This document shows, in pieces, positions 49,501-61,500 of a DNA stretch of 64,000 nucleotides (position 1 is the stretch's first letter; each line of letters opens with the position of its first letter). The stretch comes from Aldrovandia affinis. Its lineage: Eukaryota; Chordata; Actinopteri; Notacanthiformes; Halosauridae. The position numbers and the translations under genes were made by a program. The notes beneath the pieces were generated by a model. That model ran no database searches and was not told the origin of the DNA. It saw only the letters and a list, made by a program, of their open reading frames with translations. The stretch spans positions 3,549,625 to 3,613,624 of the forward strand of contig JAINUG010000020.1 in assembly GCA_029706075.1 (NCBI GenBank). Direction: 5' to 3'.

Positions 49501-52500
49501 CGGGGAACTTGCACTGTCACTAACGATTCTACACGGACTGCTGCTTCCTGGTTTCACAAAAGAGTTTGTCATGAACTGGGGAATTCTGCCGATGGCGGTT
49601 TTCAGTTCGACAACAGCTGCATTTCCAACACAGAGCCAGGCTGGGGCGTGCCAAGGCTTTACTGTACCAAGGCTAATATCCCATGCCTATGCCTCAGGCC
49701 AAAGGTTCCCTCGGTTTCCCATTGTCAGGCTAAAACAAGAGCTTGGCTCCCAAAGTCACACCAGATCCCACCCACTCCATTATCCTTCCCAAGAGAAAAC
49801 TCCATACATGATGAGAAGCTAATTTAGTCAGCTTGTGAGTGATTTGAATGAACTTTTTTTAGTAGTACTTTACACTGACCGTTTGTAAGGGGAGTGTGTT
49901 ACCTGTGGTATTCTGTAAGGGGGGTCCAGTTGATCCCCTCGGGGAAGCAGAAGAGGGTGATGGCCTTAAGGGTCTTCTCCTCTTCCTGCTTCTGGAACTT
50001 CATCATCCCATCACGCTGAAGAGGAAGCAATTCAACCCATTGGGTCAACCCCAATCCACACCTCTTTCATTACCACCCCCATCTGCATAGCCACTCCCCC
50101 ATCCCATCCATCCCTATGGACATACAACACCATATTCTCACACAAGTCCATAAGTAGCACTAGAAGTTCCACTTTAATTATACATGATGACTAATATGAC
50201 GTGGGAAAATGACTCTCCTGTACTGTAACCTCAGTGACGACTGGTGGTTCCGACTAACCTTGGGGAACTGGTATGTGATCTGAGGCTCATAACCCCCTTC
50301 CTTCTTCTTCTTGAGGCTGACCACCACCAGGTACTCAAAGAAGAACTGCCCACTGGCATAGCACTTCTCCCGTGCAGGGGTGTCAGCAGGGGCTGGGGCC
50401 ACAGGCTTGGGTGTGGTGGGGTCCTTAACGGCTCCTGCAGAGAGAGTGATCTTTATTGAGAGCAGCAACAGACAAACAGCCAGCCTCTCCACTGGAAGAC
50501 GGACAGCCACTCCACGTGGCCAGACAGACAGTCTCTTTACTAGGACAGACAAATGGACTGCCCAGACAGGAAACAAAGATATATACTCTGTCCACTGAGA
50601 GACACGTACACAGTCCCACAGACGTATGGACTGACTGCACAGGGACAGATGGAAACAACATGCAGACCCTCCACAGAAAATCTGATTAACCACAGTGATA
50701 TACAGACATCCCTAAAAAGGCTCTCAACAGGATCAGACCAGAAATAATTTCTTTGTGATCAAATATTTGTATTTTGTGCCTCAAACGACATAATTGACTA
50801 AATTCAACACATAAACAAAATCTTTGCCTCAATGTACAAAGTTTAGTATTATACAGTAGAAGCTCTTGAAAAAGTCCAAAGAAGGGCAACTAAACTGATA
50901 CCGGGTATGAAAGGTAAAGGTTATGATGATAGACTTAAGGCACTCAATCTATTTAAATTTAGCAAACAGAGACTTAGGGGGGGATTTGATTGAGGTTTTT
51001 AAATTCCTAAAAGGGATTAACAAATAAAATACCAAAGATTTTTTAAGATAAGTGGGGTCAGCAGAACAAGAGGCCACAGGTGGAAATTAGTTACAGGCAA
51101 ATTCCGCACAGATATTAGGAAGTTTTTCTTTACACAGAGAGTTGTCAATGCCTGGAACAGCTTACCAGGTCGGGTAGTAGAGGCAGAAACACTAGGGCTA
51201 TTCAAGTCCAGGCTAGATGTAGTACTAGATACTCTTTAGATTAGGACATGACGAGCCTCGATGGGCCGAACGGCCTGTTCTCGTCATTATGTATTCTTAT
51301 GTTCTTAATAAAGTCAACGATGAGAAACAAATAATCTTAATAGCAAGCTAACATCATGGAACTAGTCTGTAAACTTTCAGTGCCTGAAAAAGGTTATCTG
51401 TGCTTTTAAGCCTAAAGAGACAGTGACCAGTGGCATCAGTACAAGATGGTGACTTTGATTCTAGTAATTAAACAGAGATCAGTAACAAAAAACTGTCAAG
51501 CAGCCACTGTTAAAGGCATTGGTTGTGTTCAACTGAGAGAAATGACAAACTCACTCTCTCTGGAGAGCTTCCCCTGAAAATGGTTCCACATGGTGCTCAG
51601 CCTCTTCATCCGGCCATGATCAACTTCCTCATCCTCGATGGACATCACGGCACCTGTAATAGCAAGGAGAAGGAAGGAAAGAGATGGAGCGATGGAGAAC
51701 AGGAGTGAGAAGGGAGGAAGAGAGATGTGTTATGGAGAGAGGGAGTGAGGAGGAGGTATGGTGAAATATCGATAAATAGTGGGAGAGAGGAGGGGGATGA
51801 CATTCGCAATGGGAAGAGAGGTGTATGGAGAATATATGATCTTAAACGCCAGCTATTGCTCCTCAATCACCAAAAAGAGTTATGTAATGTGTTCTACACA
51901 CCAACGCCCTAAGAACCCTGCCTATCTGGTCACATTACCTTCCTTCACTCTGACTCATACCTCTGAGGAACCAGGCTCAACAACTGGCACCAATTATAGT
52001 CGTTATTAACATGTTTTGTGGATTAATTATGTGGCTGTAATCAGTGGAATCAATGTAGTGAACAGTTTATGCAATTCATACATCATGTTTCAAGCTAATT
52101 GGAATGATTTCTGTGAATGGAACTCTTAGTAGAAAATTGTTTCTCTATGCATTATAATGATCCAGAAAATTATCAGGTCCACATTCATTCAGACTGAACA
52201 AAGTGCTTATGTGGGTTTCATGGCAAGAGAAATGGACAGGAGGAAAGAAAAGGAGAATGAAGTGAAAGAGTGAGTGCGAGTCCATCAGAGTGAGAACAGG
52301 ATAGAGCGACACACATTTCTAGCTCAGTCATGCTTCCTGTAGATTTGTAGGATTGTGATGGCTCAGCAGAACAGTGGGACCGAGAACCAGTCAACAGAGG
52401 CCCAGGGAAAAGAGCCCCATGATATAGAGTCTTAGGTGATCTCAGGTGACAGAGAGTTTCTTCAGGATGACTCACAGTAGTCCTGTTTTGGCGAAGGTCT

Positions 52501-55500
52501 CTCCTTCCCATTGGCCTCTGTGAGAGTCTCCTCTGGCAACTTCTCACCTGGCCAGAGTAGAGGAAACACAAAGTGGTCAACACTTGGACAGGACATGGGC
52601 CATGACCTCAAACCCTGAGTAAAATCCTGTTGTTATGCACCACTGACACTAATCACAACAGCCAGTCACATCAGTTCACACGTGCATGCTCTTCCTCCAC
52701 ACGGTATATTCATAGAATGGAAGATCATATTCTGAAATAGGCCCTAAAGACTTCTTTACCGATTGTTGATCGTTGTTCATTCACTTTAAACAAATGGCTT
52801 CATTTTAACTGGCTGCGTTTGAGGTGCATTTTACATGCATTTTTACACTGCGATTATTTTTCTCCAGCACTAGGTGGAAAAAAGCAGTCAGGTTTTCCTT
52901 ATCAGAGATAAGGAAATTCGAACTGGTTTTGAATGAGGTTTCCCATAAGTTGACACACTACCACCAGGCAGTGTTCATCTATCATTGTTATTCTAGGTCT
53001 TCTCATATGTTCATTTCCTGCTGTGCTGAACTCTTTGTGCCTCGGTAATGAGACAGACACACCTAGTTCAGTGACGGACACCTTCTCCACATGACTTCTG
53101 TGTTTGTTTACAAGCTACACATCTGGTAACACCGGTTTAGCCAGTTTCTTTCAGATGGCTGGTCCGTACCGATGAACACTGAAACTTGATTTGAATTTGC
53201 ATTTCCTTCTATGTAGCATTTTCAAACTTCCATTGTTTTTGTTCTTTTCATTGATTATTCACAAAAAAACAGGGTGGGTTTAGGGGTATAGGCAATGGCC
53301 GCTCATTGCAATTCAAGTTGCATACATATCATGCACATATACAAGACAATATATTGCATGCATGAAGAAAAATAATGAAATGACACAAAAGCTGCATTGA
53401 AATCGTTTTCCCTGTATTGTGTTACTGAGACTTATATGGTGTATAAATTCCTTTGATGTCAGAGGATAACTGGTCGAGTCAGTCGAGGAGCAGGAAAGGC
53501 GTACGTGTTCGGGTTCCGTCTTGGAGGAGGTGGATCTACCGGCCCGGAAAAATTGTCTCGTTACCCGGAGGATGGGCGGCAGACTCGTGGAGGAGGGTGA
53601 ATTGAAATAAATAGAGGGTACAATTGGCAACCAAATTGGGAGAAAAACTGGAAAAATGAGAATATATAAATAAATGTAAAAAGTATATACATTTTCATAG
53701 TACAACATTTTAATTCGTCACATAGATTTTTAGAAAGATATAGGATGCATTCCGATGCTTGAGCTAAACCCAGGCCTTTGAAACAAAAGGATCTGCACTA
53801 GACAGTGTCAAATGACAGTGTTTGAACAATCTTGCACCTCCATAAAACGACACTGGCATTGAATTGTTTTTAGGTTGTAGCTCGTGCTGGAAATTTTTTG
53901 CAGCGTCAAGCTACATAAAAGCACAGATGTAAATACAAAGACAAATATAGCTAATGTTTTCATTTTTATATGATTGAAAAAATGTAGGCTACAGATGTAA
54001 GAAATATGAGGTATTAAATGTGATCTTGATAAATTGGAGGACCAACACATAATAAATATACGATACGATGATATACACTACCGGTCAAAAGTTTTAGAAC
54101 ACCCCCATTTTCCAGTTTTTACTGAAATGTAAGCAGTTCAAGTCCAGTGAATAACCTGAAATGGTACAAAATGTTAATGGTAAAGGTAAACTGCAAGAGG
54201 TTAAGAAAAAAAAGTTTAGGTTACTAAAAACTGAAAAATAATGTACATTTCGGAGTTATAAAAAAAAAAAGGTCCTTTTCAGGGAACAAGTAATGGGTTA
54301 ACGTGGGTTAACAGTGGGTTAACTCTGTGCAAGTTGCCGACCAGCAAAAGAGCCCCAGACCATCACGCTTCCTCCTCCATGTTTGACAGTTGGTGTCACA
54401 CATCCAAGTTGGATTACAGAAGAATTAAAGAAACACTCCAGAAAAAAGAATAAGCTCTACAGGAAATCTATCTCTAACCCAACTCCTACAAATATTGAAA
54501 CCTATAAGAAATTCAAAAATCAATTTACTGCACTATTAAGAAAAACAAAGAAAAAATTCTATGCTGATAAATTTTCCCAAGCTTCAAATGACATTAAATC
54601 AACATGGAACCTCATCAACCATTTACTAAATCGTAGGAAATCTCCATCAGCTGCACCTGTGGAGATGAAAGGGAAGGAGGGGCCTCTCTCCAATCCTAAT
54701 GTAATAGTAGACGGCTTCAATGATTTTTTTGTCAACATCGGTTCTGATCTGGCATCCCGTATCAGGGACTCTGATGTGAATCCATGCAGTGCAATCAAGG
54801 GGCAGTATCTTCCACTTCAACATCTTGACCCTACTACTATGCAGGAGGTCCGCAGTATCACTATGGCCCTAAAGAACTCAGCCCAAGGACACGATGGCAT
54901 CAAGAGCATTCTCTTAAAAGAGACCATTGACTACATTATCCAGCCCCTTACTCACATTCTCTCCTTATCACTACAATCTGGAATAGTTCCCATGATCTCA
55001 AAATTGCTAAAGTAATTCCTATATTCAAAACTGGTGACACTAAGGAATTTGGAAACTACAGACCAATATCCATTCTGCCCTGTATTTCAAAAATTCTGGA
55101 AAAATTGGTCTACTCTAGAATCTCTAAGCACATAGCTGAAAATAGTATACTATATAAACACCAATATGGTTTCCGTAAAAATACTCCACCGAGCATGCAT
55201 TAATACAGCTTGTCAATCATATCTCAACTGCTCTTGATGAGAGAAGATTTGCCCTTGGGGTCTTTATAGACCTGAGTAAAGCTTTTGATACTGTAAACCA
55301 TGACATCCTTATCTCAAAACTAAACAGATATGGAGTGGAAGATACTGCCTTGAAATGGTTCACTAACTACCTCCACAATAGACAACAATATGTATCTCTA
55401 GATGGTTTTTCTTCCAAGAAATCGGAAATCTTATTTGAGTTCCCCAGGGCTCAATTTTAGGCCCTTTATTATTTTTAATTTACATCAATGATCTGGCCAT

Positions 55501-58500
55501 GTACTGCAACTACTTTTTTTCTGTGTTTTTTGCAGATGATACAAATCTCATAGCAACCCATGTTGATTTCTTCACCCTGATTGAAAGAGTCAATGCTGAA
55601 CTATCTACTGTAGCCAAGTGGTTCCAATTTAACAAGCTAACCCTCAATGTAAAAAAATGCAACTTCATGATCTTTTGCAATACAAATAAGTATTATCCTA
55701 AAGAATATGCTAAAATACAAATCAACGGGTCTGAACTCACGCAAGTAAACTGTACAAAATTCCTAGGAGTTGTCATAGATGAAGGCCTAACCTGGTATAA
55801 CCATATTGATCTTGTTTGCAAAAGATCTATGAAGATGATAGGCATACTGAGAAAGGTTTGCCCCTTAATTCACTCCTCAGCCCATTTAACTCTATACTAC
55901 AGCTTTGTGTATCCCTTTATGATCTACTGCAATATAGTCTGGGCGGCTACACACCCTACTTATCTAAAGAAACCACTTTTAATTCAAAAGAGGTTTTTAA
56001 GAATGATCTCCCACTCAAATAGATACGCACCTCTGCACCTCTATTTAAAAATACTCTCTCCTACCCATTGACAAAGTTAATGTCTATCAAACACACTTAT
56101 TCATACACAAGTTCATCAATAAGAAGGAAGATCTCCCAGACACCTTCCAGAACTTCTTTATTTTTACTACTGATGTACATTCATACCAAACAAGACACAG
56201 TTATAATAGTCTCTTCCTACCATCCGCCCGAACTAAAAGTCATCAATTCAACCTCAGATTTAGAGGTCCCATGCTTTGGAGTGATTTAAGTTTGCCATTA
56301 AGGTCTATACCTCCCAATCCGTTTTCAAAATGACCTTGAAAAAACATCTAGTCCACACTTGACCCTTCTAGTTTTCAACTAGAATGCTAAAGCTGCCTGA
56401 TTATCTGCCTGTTGCATTGCTTTCTTCTGTTCTCTTTGCCTTTTTCTCCTGTGTGTTTTTTTCTTCTCCTCTCTTACATCTTTATTAGATAACATAGCTT
56501 ATCTTATAGTTTATTTGTTGGCCTACAAGTCAAAGTAACTATGATTATTGATTGGGGGAGGAACTCTGTACAAGCCCGCCAGGGCTTCGTTCCCTCCCTG
56601 CACTATAATTGTAAAATTATGTGCTAAATAAATAAAACAAAAAAACAAAACAAAACACACTGAGGAACCATCCTTTCGCCTACTCGACGGCATACAAAAA
56701 CCTTTCAAAATGTCAAGATTTCAAATGTTTATTAATCGGTCCATAAGACCTTCTTCCAGTCTTCAGTAGTCCACTGGCAGTGCTTCATGGCCCAGGCAAG
56801 CCGCTTTTTCTTATTTTGCCATCTTAGCAATGGCTTTCTTACTGCCACTCGACCTGCAGCTCCAAGTCTTCTCTTCACAGTTGAAACTGAGACTTCCTTA
56901 CTTCAACCAGTGTTAAGGTGTGCTTGAAGCTGTTGTCCTGTGAGCCGCCTATCATGCAAGCTGTTGACTCTCAGAAACTTGTCTTCTGATTTTCTTGTGG
57001 CTTTGGGTTTGCCAGACCTGTCCAGCTTCCAAGTACCTTTTGATGGTGTAGGAAACTACTCACTGGCAAAAAAAAGGCTTTATTTTTCAGTTTTTGGTAA
57101 CCTAAACTTTAATTTGTTTTACCTCCGGCAGTTTACCGCTTATCATTTCAGGTTATTCACTGGACTTGAACTGCTTAAATTTCACTAAAAACTGGAAAAT
57201 GGGGGTGTTCTAAAACTTTTGATCAGTAGTGCACTTCATTTGTCCCCGTGGGGAAACTTGCCAATATAACTCCCAAACTCCTAGGTAGAGGTAAGAACAT
57301 TTTTGCTAATGTTATGGGGAAAGCAGTGTTTTGCTTTTGTGAATTTGAGCTGGAATGTTTAGTGTCAATATTACTAATGTCACCACAGCGGTCGCATTAT
57401 TTGTTTGTCACTTCAGATAACTCCTCCTATCTAACTCTTCCTATCTTCGCGGTTCTATTGTGCGATGGAAAAAACGACACAGGGACTCGATCTGGGAAGG
57501 GGATAGTTATGGATTCAGATGGTTGCCGTACCGTATGGTGTGGTGTGGTGGAAAAGTGCCAAAAGTGTAAGACTAGCAACCCATCACAGATCCCAACAGC
57601 CTCTCTGGTCTTATGTACAGTGAACCATTATACTGCATACTACCAAACTCTGACCATGTTACCCAAAAACCCCATAGTCAAGCTGACATTTAACCTGGTT
57701 GTAAAGGTTTAGACATGGTTTGAGAATTACAGATGCAAGCAGTAATTTACAAGCAGAGGCCTTGCATGAGCAAAATATTCAGTGACAAACTATGGCACAC
57801 ATGCCTAGTCAGACGAGCCAGTTCTCTCCAAACTTAAATAACTTAAAGCCAGACCTAAAAGGAGAGATGTCTTTCTTGACAATAAGGCAGGCAAGCCACT
57901 GGTTACCACTCATAACCTTGCTCTCTCCTCCCAACTAGCAGCCAAAATAAACACAGTAGGCTAATTGATATGATATTATATGACACATTGCATAATTCAT
58001 TTGCCAACCAGACTCCCTTATCTAGGGTTACATAAAGCACTTAATTTACACAGCTGAATACAGTCAGGTCCATAAGTATTTGGACAGTGACACAACTGTC
58101 ATAATTTTGGCTCTGTACGCCAGCACAGTGGATTTGAAATGAAACAATCAAGATGTGCTTTAAGTGTAGACTTTCAGCTTTAATTTAAGGGCTTTGTCAA
58201 AAATATTGTATGAACTGTGTAGGAATTACAACCATAATTGGACAAACTAACATAATCATAAATTAAATAGTCATTTTTAATACTTTGTTGCAAATCCTTT
58301 GCAGTCAATGACTGCCTGAAGTCTGGAATCCATAGACATCACCAGACGCTGGGTTTCTTCCCTGGTGATGCTCTGCCAGGCCTTTACTGCCGCTGTCTTC
58401 AGTTCCTGCTTGTTCTTGGGGCGTTTTGCCTTCAGTTTTGCCTTCAGCAAGTGAAATGCATGCTCAATTGGAATCAGGTCAGGTGATTGACTTGGCCATT

Positions 58501-61500
58501 GCAGAACATTCCACTTCTTTGCCTTGGGTTGCTTTCGCAGTATGCTTCGGGTCACTGTCCATCTGCACTGTGAAGTGCGGTCAAATGAGTTTTGAAGCAT
58601 TTGGCTGAATCTGAGCAGATAATATAGCCCTATGCACTTCAGAATTCATCCTGCTGTTTTTGTCAGCAGTCACATCATCAATAAATACAAGGGAACCAGT
58701 TCCATTGGCAGAAATACATGTCCATGCCATAACAATACCTCCACCATGCTTCACAGATGAGGTGGTATGCTTCAGATCATGAGCAGTTCCTTCCCTTCTC
58801 CATACTCTTCCCTTCCCATCATTCTGGTACAAGTTGATCTTTGTCTCATCTCTCCATAGGATGTTGTTCCAGAACTGTACAGGCTTTTTTTTTTTTTTGA
58901 TGTTTTTGGCAAACTCTAATCTGGTCTTCCTGTTTTTGAGGCTTACCAATGGTTTACATCTTGTGGTAAACCCTCTGTATTTACTCTGGTGAAGTCTTCT
59001 TTTGGTGTTGACATTGACACAGATACACCTACCTCCTGGAGGGTGTTCTTGATCTGGCCAACTGTTGTGAAGGGGGGGGGTTTTCACCAGGGAAACAATT
59101 ATTCTGTCATCCACCACAGCTGTTTTCCGTGGTCTTCCGGGCCTTTTGGTGTTCCTGAGCTCACCAGTGCGTTCTTTCTTTTTAACAATGTACCAAATCG
59201 TTGATTTGGCCACACCTAATGTTTTTGCCATCTCTCTGATGGGTTTGTTTTGATTTTTCAGCCTAATGATGGCTTGCTTCACTGGCAGTGACAGCTCTTT
59301 GGACTTCATATTGAGAGTCAACAGCAACAGATTCCAAATGCAAATGCCACACTTGAAATCAACTCAAATTATCTCTAGACCTTTTATCTGCTTACTTGTA
59401 AATTAAATAATGAGGAAATAACACACACCTGGCCATGGAACAGCTGAGCAGTCAATTGTCCAATTACTTTTGGTCCCTTAAAAAGGGGGGTACCACATAT
59501 AAAAAGTGCTGCAATTCCTACACCGTTCACCCGATTGGGATGCAAATACCCTCAAATTATGGCTGAAAGTCTGCACTTTTCATTATTTAATTTCAACTCC
59601 AATATGCTGTGGTAGACAGCTAAAATAGCAGTAACTTTGTCAATGTCCAAATATTTATGGACCTGACTGTATATACTGAAGAAATTCAGATTAAGTACAT
59701 TGCTCTAGGGTACCACAGCAGTGCCCCACCAACAACTTGAACCCGCAACCTTCTGGTTAGGTCCCTAACCACTGCTCCACCCTGCCATACAACAGAGAAT
59801 CCTTCACTAGACACTGAAAAAGTAGTCTGGCTTCTCACCCTCACCCACAGATCAATGCTTAGTGATGACACTTCTACACCCGTCACAGCTGTGGACTGTC
59901 AGTTTGTATGAGACAGCGCTGGGAAAACTGGCCAAAAATAAAAAAATAAAAAAATAAAATAAAATTTAAAAATAGCCAGCTCCATCTTCTGCCACCCTCC
60001 CCCTAGCAGCTGGGGTAAAGCACACAACCTCCGCCATTATTTACATCCACTTCCTGTTTGGATGTCTTAACAGAACAAAGCACTCTAGATGCATCTTGGT
60101 TTGTTCCTCTGAATAGAATAAATGAGCCATTTGAACAAGCATTCACCATAATAATATCCAATTGGGCCTTGATACTGATCAACAGTGAAATTACAATTAT
60201 ACATTAAACTCAGGGAAAGTGGGAAGCTTGTGCAGTCATACTATTTACACACATACCTGGGTTCAACTGTCAAATTAAATGATTGGCATCACAATTTGCT
60301 ACACATTGGTGGTAGTTGAGGTGAGCTCCCCCCTTTCATTGTGAGGTGCTTTAAGATCCAAGTAAGGCGCTACTATGTAAGGAAATCCATTGTAGCCTAA
60401 TTCTTATTGTAAGTCAATAATAAACGTGCTGGCATTTCCTAACCACCTCTAAACACAAGCAATACATAAACACAAATCAGCCCCTTATTAGATGCAGAAA
60501 TCTAGAAATGTTCAGATTAAATTATTCTGATTTTGAACTGACATTTTCATTTGAAGATGAGGCGCACATAGCCAGAGGCTTTGTGCATATTCCAGCTGTC
60601 TGTTAGCAGTTCTGCAGCCACCTTTATATGAAGTTCACTCTGCAGCTATCCTGGCTGTGATCAGGGACACTTTCAGCAAGTACCGTTTTCCACTTGGATG
60701 CCCAGAAAATACTGTTCTCTCAATGCCACGAACAAATTTTTACAATATCGTGCAAGGTTATCAGAATATTACTACACGTGTCAGCCAGGTAAAGGCGTGC
60801 CGTGCCAAGCCAGGCTTGGTCTTGTTTGGGCTGCCTTTCCACATCAATTATACACCAGCCTATGACACTGTATACCTACCTACCTCCCTCTATCGTCACT
60901 TCTCCATGATTACCGGTTGTCTCCGGTTGTTAGAGGTTCCTACTTGTTAGTACAGCAACTACCTGTAATTGGCATGGACATTCGCTGCTGTATGGGTTTT
61001 CTAGATTAATGTTCCGTCTCACCCGGGCAAGGCAGAGAAAAATGGAAACATGCTCTTGACGGTTTTAGACAAGACAAAACATAAACTGAGTCTGTAGTGC
61101 TACCACAAATACACGGAGGGTGTACAGCAAGCAACCAGGCCATGGTTCTCATACTGGAGTTCACAGACATCTTACTGATAAAAGATTTTGCCCATGAAGT
61201 CTTTTTTTAAATAAGGTCTATATACCCAGCATCCCTATATCCCTCTAACCTGCACAGTAATAAATGAAGATGCTTTTCTCTGGTCTCACAAGATATTGAA
61301 CCAATCCTGGTGTGTTAACATGCACCTTAACCTCTTGAGCAATTCTTACATGATGGGCAGAGCCTTACGCTGTTGACCAGTCCTGACATATTGGCCAGAA
61401 TGTTACAGGGGTCACAACCATCGACTTTCACCTGGACTCAATGGTAAACATCAGACCCAGCCCTTTCGTCCTAAGGCTACATGCACACACTTCTTCAGTA

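Noticed and set aside
51645-51645. ATG at 51,645 as the main start of DENND2D
   Set aside because: Two upstream exons join to this exon in phase and remain open to an ATG at 62,175 with a human-like GRVxRL. It may still be used in a short isoform.
57248-57712. 154-codon open frame in DENND2D intron 1
   Set aside because: No recognisable domain, no splice context, and on the opposite strand to the host gene; best treated as chance.
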